A stretch of DNA of 64,000 nt, from the NCBI RefSeq assembly GCF_001298445.1, contig NZ_CP012036.1, forward strand, positions 186,001-250,000, in the 5' to 3' direction. This document shows, piece by piece, positions 52,165-61,691 of this stretch. The translations under genes and the position numbers were made by a program. Under the pieces are notes generated by a model. It had not been told where the DNA came from. It worked only from the letters and a program-made list of their open reading frames with translations, and did no database searches. The stretch comes from Nostoc piscinale CENA21. GTDB taxonomy: Bacteria > Cyanobacteriota > Cyanobacteriia > Cyanobacteriales > Nostocaceae. Positions within the stretch are counted from its first letter, which is position 1; each line of letters opens with the position of its first letter.

Positions 52165-54321
52165 TTATCGATTTACTGCCGCAGCTTCCCTTGCCGCAGC
52201 TGCTTGGTCTGGATGGATACCCAAACGTGTGAGATTAATTCGTCCTTTGCCGTCAATCTCACGCACTTTGACAATCACTTCATCACCAACTGCAACTTCA
52301 TCTTCGACTTTGCCGACGCGGTAATCAGCCAGTTGAGAAATGTGGATCATTCCTTCCTTACCGGGTAAGAACTCCACGAAAGCACCAATTGGGATAATGC
52401 GAGTTACACGTCCTACGTAGACATCCCCTTCATGCAGCTTGCGAGTCATACCTTGGATGATGTTCCGCGCTTTCTTGGCTTTGCTTTCATCGACGGCAGA
52501 GATAGTCACTGTACCATCATCTTCAATGTCAATTTTGGCACCAGTCTCTTCAGTAATGCCTTTAATTGTCTTACCACCAGGGCCGATGACTAAACCAATC
52601 ATGTCTGGGTCAATCTTGATAGTCAGCAGACGTGGTGCGTAGGGTGATGTTTCGGTGCGTGCTTGGTCGATGGTTTGCAGCATTTTATCTAAAATGTGCA
52701 ACCGCGCTTCTTTAGCTTGGTGAATGGCTTGGGCAATAGTTTCCAAAGGCAGACCAGAGATTTTCATATCCATTTGTAAGGCTGTAATCCCGGTATCTGT
52801 TCCAGCAACTTTGAAGTCCATATCACCTAAAAAGTCTTCAATGCCCTGAATATCAGTCAAAACCCGGACTTCATCACCTTCTTTAATCAGACCCATTGCT
52901 GCACCGCTAACGGGTTTGATAATTGGTACACCAGCATCCATCAGGGCGAGGGTAGAACCGCAAACCGAACCCATTGAGGTGGAACCGTTGGAAGAAAGTA
53001 CTTCGGAAACAACCCGAATTACATAAGGAAATTGTTCTTTGGGTGGCAGAACGGGTAAAATTGCGCGTTCTGCTAAAGCGCCGTGACCAATTTCCCGTCT
53101 ACCAGGGGCGCGTAATGGTTTGGTTTCGCCGACGGAGAAGGGCGGGAAGTTGTAATGGTGGAGGTAACGTTTAGATTGGTCGGTTTGGAGGTCGTCGTTG
53201 AGGTTTTGGGCATCTCCGGGAGTACCAAGGGTACAATTGGATAATACCTGAGTGAGTCCGCGATTAAATAAACCGCTACCGTGGACTCGTTTTGGTAAGA
53301 CACTAACTTGACAAGAAACCGGACGGACTTCATCGAGTTTGCGACCATCAACGCGCACGTTGTCTTCAACGATTTGACGGCGCATGAAATATTTGGTGAT
53401 TTCTTTAAAAGTTTTACCAAGTGCTTTGGGGTCGGTAGTAGCAGCTACACGAACTGGATCTTCTTCTGGTAATTCAGCGATCGCAGTTTGGATGGTATCT
53501 TTAACTGCATCTAAAGCAGTATCACGCTCAGTTTTAGTAAATTCAAATTGAGACAGAATTTTCTTAATCTCGTCATTGGCGTGATCGCGAATATAATTTT
53601 CCAGGGTTTGGTCTACCTCTGGTGGTGCTTGCTGAATGATTTGCAAACCCAAATCAGCAATGATATCTTGCTGGGCTTTAATTAAATCACGTACTGCTTC
53701 GTAGCCAAAATCAATTGCTTCGATAATATCTCGCTCTGGCAGCTGATTGGCTCCTGCCTCAATCATGATTACGCCTTCTGGCGAACCAGCTACGATCAAG
53801 TCCAGGTCTCCAGCTTCAATTTCCGCATAAGTAGGATTGATAATAAAATCATCTCCTACTAAACCTACCCGCACGGCTGCCATTGGCCCGTTAAAGGGAA
53901 TTTGGGCAATTAAGGTAGCTATCGAAGCACCAGTAACTGCTAAAACATCGGGTGGCACTAACTCATCCATTGATAATGTTAAAGCCACAATTTGCAGGTC
54001 ATCCCGCAACCATGAAGGGAACAAAGGACGCAGAGGACGGTCTATAAGACGGCTGGTGAGAATTGCTTTTTCCGGTGGACGACCTTCCCGGCGCATAATC
54101 CCGCCAGGAATTCTACCTGCTGCATAAAGTCTTTCTTCGTAGTCTACGGTAAGGGGCAGAAAATCAATGCCTTCTCTGGCTTCTGCTCGCGTAGCTGTTA
54201 CCAAAACAGCTGTATCCCCTGATTCTATCAAAACCGACCCACCAGCTTGGGGAGCTAGTAGGCCTAACTTCAGTCGAATATCCCGTCCATCAAAGGATAT
54301 TGACTTTTCAACTTCTGCCAT
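52165..54321 (-). CDS. pnp: Polyribonucleotide nucleotidyltransferase (PNPase)
   Basis: 3'-to-5' phosphorolytic exoribonuclease of RNA decay; in cyanobacteria it also has polymerase-like tailing activity. 718 residues. The first RNase PH domain has VLVTATRAEAREGIDFLPL and RPLRPLFPSWL; the linker helices follow, then the second PH domain with APGRREIGHGALAERAI, SSNGSTSMGSVCGSTLALMD and VAGTDTGITALQMDMK. The C terminus carries KH (IGPGGKTIKGITEETGAKI) and S1 (VYVGRVTRIIPIGAFVEFLPG) domains. ATG 54321 gives the usual start MAEVEKSISFDG. No rpsO gene precedes it. Confidence 0.97.
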   Translation of the reverse strand: MAEVEKSISFDGRDIRLKLGLLAPQAGGSVLIESGDTAVLVTATRAEAREGIDFLPLTVDYEERLYAAGRIPGGIMRREGRPPEKAILTSRLIDRPLRPLFPSWLRDDLQIVALTLSMDELVPPDVLAVTGASIATLIAQIPFNGPMAAVRVGLVGDDFIINPTYAEIEAGDLDLIVAGSPEGVIMIEAGANQLPERDIIEAIDFGYEAVRDLIKAQQDIIADLGLQIIQQAPPEVDQTLENYIRDHANDEIKKILSQFEFTKTERDTALDAVKDTIQTAIAELPEEDPVRVAATTDPKALGKTFKEITKYFMRRQIVEDNVRVDGRKLDEVRPVSCQVSVLPKRVHGSGLFNRGLTQVLSNCTLGTPGDAQNLNDDLQTDQSKRYLHHYNFPPFSVGETKPLRAPGRREIGHGALAERAILPVLPPKEQFPYVIRVVSEVLSSNGSTSMGSVCGSTLALMDAGVPIIKPVSGAAMGLIKEGDEVRVLTDIQGIEDFLGDMDFKVAGTDTGITALQMDMKISGLPLETIAQAIHQAKEARLHILDKMLQTIDQARTETSPYAPRLLTIKIDPDMIGLVIGPGGKTIKGITEETGAKIDIEDDGTVTISAVDESKAKKARNIIQGMTRKLHEGDVYVGRVTRIIPIGAFVEFLPGKEGMIHISQLADYRVGKVEDEVAVGDEVIVKVREIDGKGRINLTRLGIHPDQAAAAREAAAVNR

Positions 54322-54969
54322 TCAGTTTTTTTTTCCTTCTATGCACGCTATTCTCTCTCTGTGGCAATCCTAACATTTATGCACTCTGGCTGGCTTCTGT
54401 TACATACAAAGATAAACAAGTGATTCCCTGCCAAATCTATTACATATTTGCCTATCAAGCGGCAGTAAATTCGACGGCTTGGCTATCTTTGAGGATTTCC
54501 ACAGGTAGAATATGCCTAATCATACTCAAAAGTTTGAGAAATTGCATGTATGGCCATCTCTGGAATTGATCAAATACTGGTGGAGGCAAGGTATACAAAG
54601 TAGATTTTTTTACAAGTCTGCAACGGAATCCGATATTTCTTAAATCATCATTAAATTAGATAAAAACAATCTCACCCCAGTATGTAGCCCTGGTTGTACA
54701 ATAGTACCAACGTTGCAAACATGGCGGCACTAGCCTCAACGAAATAAATATTAATTCACATTATTCATCAATAGTAATTTGACTTTAAGCAGATATTTAA
54801 ATTGCGATTTTTTCTAAACTAAGCAATAATTTGATAATTTAGAATGTTAATTAATTTGCTAAATATAATTAAAATTAATTTGCTGATTTGATATAGCAAA
54901 AATAAAAATAATACCTAAAAACTTAAAATTTTCAATAATCTAGTCTGGGAATAATTCGAGTAATTCAAA
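54322..54969. other. Divergent intergenic region pnp - SNF2 helicase
   Basis: About 650 mostly AT-rich bases with no supported gene and no recognisable repeat. It must hold the promoters of pnp (minus) and the helicase gene (plus). The short frame at 54300-54569 overlaps the pnp start and is not protein-like. Confidence 0.5.
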
Positions 54970-57900
54970 ATGGCGATTTTACATGGTAGTTGGGTAAGAA
55001 AAAATCAAAACAGTTGTTTATTTATCTGGGGAGAAACTTGGCGATCGCCGCAAGTAACTTGGGATGTAAATCAATCTTTAGAAATCCCACCACATCCATT
55101 AGCAATGACAGCAGTGGAGTTGAGTGAGTGGTTAGCAGCACGGAATTTGACAATTACCAGTACTCAGCAACAGCCAGCACCATCTTCAGGGGGGCGATCG
55201 CGCAAAACTACAAAACCGCCAGAAATCAGCTTACCAAGCCATTCACAAATTATCGCTTTACCAACTCAGATTAGCGAAACCAAGGAAGATCAAAGCTTCA
55301 ACTTATTACCTTTACATTCTGCTAGCCAAGATTTCAATTCCGATGCTGCACCATATCTCCAACCTTGGCAAGTTACAGGTTTTTGCCTCAATACCAGCGA
55401 AGCAATTAAATTTCTCCAATCTCTTCCTCTCAACATTACTCATGGTGAAGATGCTTTTTTAGCTGGAGATTTAAGATTTTGGTCACAGGTAGCCCGTTGG
55501 AGTTTAGATTTAATTTCACGTTCTAAATTTTTACCGAATATTCAACACCAAGCAGATACTACTACAGTTGCTAACTGGCAAGTGCTGTTAGACAGTGCTG
55601 TGGATGGGACTCGCTTAGAAAAGTTTGCCGCGAAAATGCCCCTGGGTTGTCGGACTTATCGGGAATTAGGGAGTGCGGGTATATATGTAAACTTACCCGA
55701 ACCTGCACAAGCATTAATTTTAGATTTCCTCAACAGCACGATAGATATGCAAGTGCGGGAAATGGTGGGTACTCAACCCATCATCGAAACCAGAGTGATG
55801 GCGGCTTTACCATCAGCAATTCGCCAGTGGTTGCAAGCTTTAACTGGTGCATCTAATACAGTGGTTGCAGATGCAATTGGTGTAGAACGCTTAGAAGCCG
55901 CCTTGAAAGCTTGGACTTTGCCCCTGCAACATCAACTCACAGGAAAGCCGTTATTTCGCACTTGTTTTCAACTATCTTCCCCAGAAGTGGGCGAAACAGA
56001 ATGGAAACTGGCGTACTTTCTCCAGGCTGCCGATGATCCAGAGTTTTTAGTTGATGCAGCAACAATTTGGCAAAATCCCGTTGAAGAATTAATTTATCAA
56101 AACCGCACCATTGAAAAACCCCAAGAAACTTTCTTACGCGGTTTGGGTTTAGCTTCTCGACTCTATGGAGCGATCGCACCCAGCCTAGAAACAGAATATC
56201 CCCAATCTTGCCAACTTAACCCCATCCAAGCTTATGAATTTATCAAATCTGTAGCTTGGAGATTGGAAGATAGCGGTTTGGGTGTAATTCTTCCCCCTAG
56301 TTTGACTAACCGCGAAGGCTGGGCGAACCGTTTAGGGTTGAAAATTACCGCCGAAACGCCCAAAAAACAAAAAGAACGCTTGGGTTTACAAAGTTTGTTG
56401 AATTTTCAATGGCAATTGGCGATCGGGGGACAGACAATTTCTAAAGCAGAGTTTGACAAACTAGTAGCTTTAAATAGTCCGTTGGTAGAAATTAACGGCG
56501 AGTGGGTGGAGTTACGTCCCCAAGATATCAAAACAGCCCAGACATTTTTTGCTTCCCGTAAAGAACAAATGGCACTTTCTTTAGAAGATGCCTTACGCCT
56601 CAGTACAGGGGATACCCAGGTAATTGAAAAATTACCAGTTGTTAGCTTTGAAGCATCGGGGGCGTTACAAGAGTTAATTGGGGCGTTGACAAATAATCAG
56701 GCGATCGCACCTTTACCCACACCCGCCAGTTTCCACGGAAAATTGCGTCCCTATCAAGAACGAGGTGCAGCTTGGCTGGCTTTTTTGGAACGTTGGGGTT
56801 TAGGTGCATGTCTCGCCGACGATATGGGATTGGGAAAAACGATCCAGTTTATCGCCTTTCTTTTACATCTCAAAGAACAGGATTTACTAGAAAAACCCAT
56901 ATTATTAGTTTGCCCCACTTCTGTGTTAGGCAACTGGGAACGGGAAGTGAAAAAATTTGCGCCCAGCCTGAAAGTAATGCAGTATCACGGTGACAAACGC
57001 CCCAAAGGTAAAGCATTTGTTGAAGCCGTAAATAAGTATAATTTAATTATTACAAGTTATTCCTTAATTCACAGAGATGTGAAATTATTGCAGACTGTTG
57101 CTTGGCAGATAATTGTCTTAGATGAAGCCCAGAATGTGAAAAATCCTGATGCTAAACAGTCCCAGGCAATTAGACAAATAGAAGCAACATTTCGTATCGC
57201 TTTAACAGGCACACCCGTAGAAAATCGACTGCAAGAATTATGGTCGATTTTAGATTTTCTCAACCCTGGTTATTTGGGTAATAAACAATTCTTTCAACGG
57301 CGGTTTGCGATGCCGATTGAAAAGTATGGTGATGCGGCTTCTTTAACTCAGTTGCGTTCCTTAGTCCAACCATTTATCTTAAGACGGCTGAAAATTGACA
57401 AAGAAATTATTCAAGACTTGCCAGATAAGCAAGAAATGACAGTATTTTGTGGTTTAACTACAGAACAAGCTACACTTTATCAACAAGCAGTAGACACATC
57501 CTTAGTAGAAATAGAATCTGCCGAAGGATTGCAACGCAGAGGCATGATTTTAGCTTTATTAACTAAACTCAAACAAATCTGTAATCACCCTTCCCAATAT
57601 TTAAAAGAAACAATATTAGGACAACATAATTCGGGTAAATTGCAACGTCTAGAAGAAATGTTAGATGTGGCAATTGCCGAAGGAGACAGGGCGTTAATCT
57701 TTACTCAATTTGCGGAATGGGGTAAGTTACTCAAACCTCATTTAGAACAGCAATTAGGTAGAGAAGTTTTCTTTTTATATGGCAGCACCAGCAAAAAGCA
57801 ACGTGAGGAAATGGTAGACCGTTTCCAACATGACCCACAAGGGCCGCCAATTATGATTCTTTCGTTAAAAGCGGGTGGTGTCGGTTTGAATTTAACCCGT

Positions 57901-58185
57901 GCAAATCATGTATTTCACTTTGATAGATGGTGGAACCCAGCGATTGAAAACCAAGCCACAGACCGAGTATTTCGCATTGGTCAAACGCGGAATGTGCAGG
58001 TACATAAATTTGTCTGCACTGGCACTTTAGAAGAAAAAATTCACGACATGATAGAAAGCAAAAAGCAATTAGCCGAACAAGTCGTGAGTGCTGGTGAAGA
58101 GTGGTTAACTGAGTTAGATACAGACCAACTGCGTAATTTACTCATTCTTGACCGCAGTGCTTTGATTGACGAAGATGCAGAATAA
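54970..58185 (+). CDS. SNF2-family DEAD/DEAH-type helicase
   Basis: A 1071-residue ATPase. The N-terminal half (about residues 1-560) corresponds to the SNF2 helicase-associated region found in bacterial Rad54-like proteins (WLQALTGASNTVV, YEFIKSVAWRLEDSGLGVILP, LVEINGEWVELRPQDI). The motor begins with LRPYQERGAAWLAFL, motif I DDMGLGKTIQ, VCPTSVLGNWERE, motif II LDEAQNVKNP and motif III LTGTPVENRLQELWSIL. The second lobe has FTQFAEWGKLL, LSLKAGGVGLNLT and RVFRIGQTRNVQVHKFV. Substrate and role are unknown. It forms a likely operon with the SWIM gene 35 bp downstream; the pair is common in bacteria. Confidence 0.92.
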   Translation: MAILHGSWVRKNQNSCLFIWGETWRSPQVTWDVNQSLEIPPHPLAMTAVELSEWLAARNLTITSTQQQPAPSSGGRSRKTTKPPEISLPSHSQIIALPTQISETKEDQSFNLLPLHSASQDFNSDAAPYLQPWQVTGFCLNTSEAIKFLQSLPLNITHGEDAFLAGDLRFWSQVARWSLDLISRSKFLPNIQHQADTTTVANWQVLLDSAVDGTRLEKFAAKMPLGCRTYRELGSAGIYVNLPEPAQALILDFLNSTIDMQVREMVGTQPIIETRVMAALPSAIRQWLQALTGASNTVVADAIGVERLEAALKAWTLPLQHQLTGKPLFRTCFQLSSPEVGETEWKLAYFLQAADDPEFLVDAATIWQNPVEELIYQNRTIEKPQETFLRGLGLASRLYGAIAPSLETEYPQSCQLNPIQAYEFIKSVAWRLEDSGLGVILPPSLTNREGWANRLGLKITAETPKKQKERLGLQSLLNFQWQLAIGGQTISKAEFDKLVALNSPLVEINGEWVELRPQDIKTAQTFFASRKEQMALSLEDALRLSTGDTQVIEKLPVVSFEASGALQELIGALTNNQAIAPLPTPASFHGKLRPYQERGAAWLAFLERWGLGACLADDMGLGKTIQFIAFLLHLKEQDLLEKPILLVCPTSVLGNWEREVKKFAPSLKVMQYHGDKRPKGKAFVEAVNKYNLIITSYSLIHRDVKLLQTVAWQIIVLDEAQNVKNPDAKQSQAIRQIEATFRIALTGTPVENRLQELWSILDFLNPGYLGNKQFFQRRFAMPIEKYGDAASLTQLRSLVQPFILRRLKIDKEIIQDLPDKQEMTVFCGLTTEQATLYQQAVDTSLVEIESAEGLQRRGMILALLTKLKQICNHPSQYLKETILGQHNSGKLQRLEEMLDVAIAEGDRALIFTQFAEWGKLLKPHLEQQLGREVFFLYGSTSKKQREEMVDRFQHDPQGPPIMILSLKAGGVGLNLTRANHVFHFDRWWNPAIENQATDRVFRIGQTRNVQVHKFVCTGTLEEKIHDMIESKKQLAEQVVSAGEEWLTELDTDQLRNLLILDRSALIDEDAE

Positions 58186-58220
58186 AGTCGAATATTTTTG
58201 AAATTAATTGCTAGAGATGA

Positions 58221-59060
58221 ATGATGACTAGTTACACATTACAAGCAAGCCGGGAATGGTGGTCACAAAGATGGCTAGAGTTACTCGATTCTTATCGGTT
58301 TAAAAAGCGGTTAGAACGGGCGCGAAATTATGCGCGGCAAGGTAATGTTCTCAACATTGAATTTAAATGTGCGAAAGTATTAGCTAAAGTTCAAGGTAGT
58401 GAAGTTGAACCTTATACGGTTTCTCTTTCTCTTAACTCTTTTAGTGATGAAGAGTGGGGTTATGTCATTGAAACCATGTCTAAAAAAGCATTATTCGCTG
58501 CCAAATTATTAGCAGGAGAAATGCCCCAAAATATTGAAGAAGTTTTTACAGCTAACGGTCTTTCGTTATTTCCCTTTACCTTGGGTGATGTCCACAGTAA
58601 ATGTTCTTGTCCAGATAAAGCGAACCCTTGTAAACACATTGGGGCAATTTACTATCAATTAGGCGACAGGTTCAGCGAAGATCCTTTTGTGTTGTTTCAA
58701 TTACGCGGTCGGACTAAAGAACAAATTATTAATGATTTACGCCAGCTACGAGGCGCTAACCAAAAAGCAAATACACCTCTAACATCAGAGATTCAGCAAG
58801 CAATTACTCCTAAGCAACCCGCAGTTAATCTTAATGCTTTTTGGGAATATCATGAGCCTTTAGATTCATCTTTAGTAGTGATTGCGCCTAGTATGAGTGA
58901 GACAGTCTTAGATGTTTTAGGTGCAATTCCCTTAGCTAAAACTGAAGATGATGCAGTCAGTTTAAATGCTGGTGATGTGGTCATGAAATATTTAGATGGT
59001 GTTTACAAAGATGTTAGCCAAAAAGCTATGTTAGCGGCGATGAATGTGGGAGGTGCTTAA
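58221..59060 (+). CDS. SWIM zinc-finger domain protein
   Basis: A 279-residue protein with the SWIM motif CSCPDKANPCKH (CxCx7CxH) at about residues 129-140. The N-terminal REWWSQRWLELLDSYRFKKR and RARNYARQGNVLNIEF segments are typical of SWIM proteins encoded beside SNF2 helicases. The C-terminal part (from about residue 200) has no clear domain and contains a likely helical segment. The motif binds Zn and is used for DNA or protein contacts. ATG 58221 is followed directly by another ATG, so the start may be 58224. Confidence 0.88.
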   Translation: MMTSYTLQASREWWSQRWLELLDSYRFKKRLERARNYARQGNVLNIEFKCAKVLAKVQGSEVEPYTVSLSLNSFSDEEWGYVIETMSKKALFAAKLLAGEMPQNIEEVFTANGLSLFPFTLGDVHSKCSCPDKANPCKHIGAIYYQLGDRFSEDPFVLFQLRGRTKEQIINDLRQLRGANQKANTPLTSEIQQAITPKQPAVNLNAFWEYHEPLDSSLVVIAPSMSETVLDVLGAIPLAKTEDDAVSLNAGDVVMKYLDGVYKDVSQKAMLAAMNVGGA

Positions 59061-59101
59061 GGTTGTATGTTATTACAGCATGGATATGTATTTAAACTCA
59101 C

Positions 59102-59404
59102 ATGGAAATTCAAAGCAGAATTATTACAGTAGAACTTGCCGATGGTACAAATATTAAAGTTGAAGCTACACCAATAGGCGATCGCAAACCAAATATTCAA
59201 GTTAGACCGTTTAGCGAAGTCACAACCCCCTTAGAAGTTCTTGTTACAGAAATTGCCGAAGTATTAAATAAAGTTAAGCCCGACAAAGCTAGTGTCAAAT
59301 TTGGCATAGATATTGGCATTGAATCAGGGAAGCTCACACCTGTATTGGTGAAAGGTAACAATACAGGTAATCTGGAGATCACTTTAGAATGGAACCACTG
59401 TTGA
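59102..59404 (+). CDS. Trypco1-like (CU044_2847 family) small protein
   Basis: A 100-residue protein: IITVELADGTNIKVEATPIG, TPLEVLVTEIAEVLNKVKPDKASVKFGIDIGIESG and ITLEWNHC. The KFGIDIGIESGKL stretch and the flanking pattern resemble the Trypsin-co-occurring domain 1 family, small domains found next to trypsin-like proteases and NTPases in bacterial conflict systems. The assignment is from pattern memory and tentative. It follows the SWIM gene by 41 bp with the same orientation, but no protease or effector is adjacent. Confidence 0.65.
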   Translation: MEIQSRIITVELADGTNIKVEATPIGDRKPNIQVRPFSEVTTPLEVLVTEIAEVLNKVKPDKASVKFGIDIGIESGKLTPVLVKGNNTGNLEITLEWNHC

Positions 59405-59516
59405 GAATAGGTATAAGGGTGTGAGGGTACAGGTGTGTACTTATTCAAAACCCTGTCACCCTACACCCAGTCTCCAGGGACAATCTTTGTGCGTAAAGTC
59501 CTAACTCAAAGAAAAA

Positions 59517-59544
59517 GGCTCTTGTTCTAAAACAAGAGCCTTTT
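59517..59544. terminator. Bidirectional rho-independent terminator
   Basis: GGCTCTTGTT / AACAAGAGCC, ten perfect base pairs with loop CTAA, followed by TTTT on the + strand and, on the minus strand, by TTTTTC. It lies between the convergent Trypco1-like gene and psbC and can serve both; its strength on the psbC side fits a highly expressed operon. Confidence 0.88.
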
Positions 59545-59582
59545 AAAAATTCGATTGTCAGTGATGAAAAAAAGATTTCAAC

Positions 59583-60971
59583 TTAGTCGAGTTCGTTCAT
59601 GAACATTACTGGTTCGTTCTCACGGTCGATACCTTTCTCGAAACCACCAGCAGCAGCACGAGCGCGACCCGCGTGCCACAAGTGACCTATTAGGAAGAAG
59701 AAACCTAATACGAAGTGAGAAGTAGACAGCCACGCACGGGGAGATACGTAGTTGAAGGAGTTGATTTCAGTTGCTACACCACCTACAGAGTTCAAAGAAC
59801 CCAGAGGAGCGTGAGTCATGTATTCAGCAGCGCGACGAGCTTGCCAAGGCTGAATATCATTCTTGATTTTGTCTAGGTCAAGACCGTTGGGGCCACGTAG
59901 AGGTTCTAACCAGGGGCCTTGGAAATCCCAGAAGCGCATGGTTTCACCACCGAAGATGATTTCACCAGAAGGAGAGCGCATCAAGTATTTACCTAGACCG
60001 GTGGGGCCTTGAGCAGAACCAACGTTAGCACCTAAGCGTTGGTCACGAATCAAGAAGGTTAAAGCTTGAGCTTGAGAAGCTTCAGGGCCAGTTGGGCCAA
60101 AGAATTCGCTGGGGTAAACGGTGTTGTTGTACCAAACCATACAAGAAGCGATAAAGCCCATCAAGGACAGAGCGCCCAAGCTGTAGGAGAGGTAAGCTTC
60201 ACCAGACCAGATAAACGCGCGACGCGCCCATGCAAAAGGCTTGGTGAAAATATGCCAAATACCACCAGAAATACATAGTAAAGCAACCCAGATGTGACCA
60301 CCAACTACGTCTTCTAGGTTATTAACGCTTACAATCCAACCTTCGCCACCGAAAGGAGCTTTGATGAGATAGCCAAAGATCACTGCTGGGTTGAGTGTTG
60401 GGTTAGTAATGACGCGCACATCACCACCACCAGGAGCCCAGGTGTCGTAGAGACCGCCGAAGAACATAGCCTTCAGCACTAACAGCAACGCTCCACAACC
60501 CAAGATGATTAGGTGGAAGCCGATGATGTTGGTCATCTTGTTTTTGTCTTTCCAGTCATAACCAAAGAAGGAAGAATATTCTTCTAAGGTTTCTGGGCCG
60601 CGAACTGCGTGATAGATACCACCAAAACCCAGGACTGCGGAAGAAATGAGGTGTAGTACGCCAACTACGAAGTAAGGGAAGGTGTCAATTACTTCACCAC
60701 CAGGGCCTACACCCCAACCTAAAGTAGCGAGGTGGGGTAGCAGAATCAAGCCCTGTTCGTACATAGGCTTTTCTGGGACAAAGTGAGCAACTTCAAATAA
60801 TGTCATTGCTCCGGCCCAGAAGACAATTAAGCCAGCATGAGCAACGTGAGCGCCTAGCAGTTTACCAGACAGGTTAATCAAACGAGCGTTACCAGACCAC
60901 CAAGCAAAACCGGTAGATTCTTGGTCACGACCGCCACCCATAACTGCGGGTCTATTAGAGAGCGTTACCAC
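59583..60971 (-). CDS. psbC: PsbC, photosystem II CP43 chlorophyll protein
   Basis: Inner antenna protein of photosystem II in the thylakoid membrane; it also contributes a ligand to the Mn cluster. 462 residues, with complete family sequence: STGFAWWSGNARLINLSGKLLGAHVAHAGLIVFWAG, the large lumenal loop with GGETMRFWDFQGPWLEPLRG (Arg and Glu near the Mn cluster) and a C terminus ending EPVMFMNELD. Start is GTG 60971 (MVTLSNRPAV), overlapping the psbD stop by 17 bp, the classical psbDC arrangement. It is intact, unlike the gene upstream. Confidence 0.97.
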   Translation of the reverse strand: MVTLSNRPAVMGGGRDQESTGFAWWSGNARLINLSGKLLGAHVAHAGLIVFWAGAMTLFEVAHFVPEKPMYEQGLILLPHLATLGWGVGPGGEVIDTFPYFVVGVLHLISSAVLGFGGIYHAVRGPETLEEYSSFFGYDWKDKNKMTNIIGFHLIILGCGALLLVLKAMFFGGLYDTWAPGGGDVRVITNPTLNPAVIFGYLIKAPFGGEGWIVSVNNLEDVVGGHIWVALLCISGGIWHIFTKPFAWARRAFIWSGEAYLSYSLGALSLMGFIASCMVWYNNTVYPSEFFGPTGPEASQAQALTFLIRDQRLGANVGSAQGPTGLGKYLMRSPSGEIIFGGETMRFWDFQGPWLEPLRGPNGLDLDKIKNDIQPWQARRAAEYMTHAPLGSLNSVGGVATEINSFNYVSPRAWLSTSHFVLGFFFLIGHLWHAGRARAAAGGFEKGIDRENEPVMFMNELD

Positions 60972-61490
60972 GAGGTAATACCTCCTCAGGGAATATAAAT
61001 TGTTCGTGGGGCTGGTCTTGAGGAGCCATCCAAGCGCGGATACCCTCGTTCAGCAAAATGTTTTTGGTATAGAAAGTTTCAAATTCTGGGTCTTCAGCTG
61101 CCCGCAATTCTTGGGACACGAAGTCATACGCCCGCAAGTTGAGTGCGAGACCAACAATGCCCACTGCACTCATCCACAAACCTGTGACTGGTACAAACAA
61201 CATGAAGAAGTGCAACCAGCGTTTGTTGGAGAAAGCAATCCCGAAAATCTGTGACCAGAAACGGTTTGCTGTCACCATTGAGTAGGTTTCTTCCGATTGG
61301 GTGGGGTTGAAGGCGCGGAAGGTGTTGGCTGCTTCACCGTCTTCAAACAGGGTGTTTTCTACGGTGGCTCCGTGAATAGCACACAATAATGCTCCACCCA
61401 GTACACCTGCGACTCCCATCATGTGGAAGGGGTTGAGTGTCCAGTTATGGAACCCTTGCAAGAATAACAAGAAGCGGAAAATTGCGGCAA
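60955..61490 (-). pseudogene. psbD: PsbD (photosystem II D2), 5'-truncated at a junction with sdhB
   Basis: The last about 178 of the usual 351 residues are present and normal: IAAIFRFLLFLQGFHNWTLNPFHMMGVAG (His of the P680 pair in NPFHMM), CAIHGATVEN and NKRWLHFF (non-haem iron ligands), and the C terminus EVLPRGNAL. Helices A to C, with TyrD, are missing. Upstream of IAAIF the sequence is not psbD but the beginning of sdhB in another frame; the open frame's first 12 residues (MGARWHISISQK) are therefore artificial. A second, complete psbD copy may exist elsewhere, as is common in cyanobacteria. The truncation is either an assembly chimera or a true rearrangement. Confidence 0.9.
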
Positions 61491-61643
61491 TTTTTTGCGA
61501 AATGCTAATGTGCCATCTTGCTCCCATTTAATGCGATTTAGACAGTCGAGGATTGTATTACCAGGTTCTACCTCTAGTGGGTAAGTTTGCACCATAGGTA
61601 GAGAATTTTGTTGCTGTCGAATAACCTTAAAAATAACTTCCAT
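61485..61643 (-). pseudogene. sdhB: SdhB (succinate dehydrogenase iron-sulfur subunit), 3'-truncated fragment
   Basis: About 50 codons of an SdhB/FrdB N terminus: MEVIFKVIRQQQNSLPMVQT, then VEPGNTILDCLNRIKWEQDGTLAFRK. In an intact gene the next residues would be NCRNTICGSC, the first iron-sulfur ligand region. Here the DNA still spells AATTGCCGCAA-like sequence (after a possible extra A in 61491-61496) and then becomes psbD. In Anabaena sdhB (all0945) lies divergent from calA (alr0946), from memory. The same neighbour is present here, so this side of the junction is in its natural place. Confidence 0.85.
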
Positions 61644-61691
61644 TGCCACCAACCAAGGTCTTAAAATTGCTTTACCAGCCTGAAAAATCAT

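Noticed and set aside
61419..61691. 90-aa open frame that appears to fuse SdhB sequence to a novel tail
   Set aside because: The tail is psbD DNA read out of frame; only the SdhB part is real.
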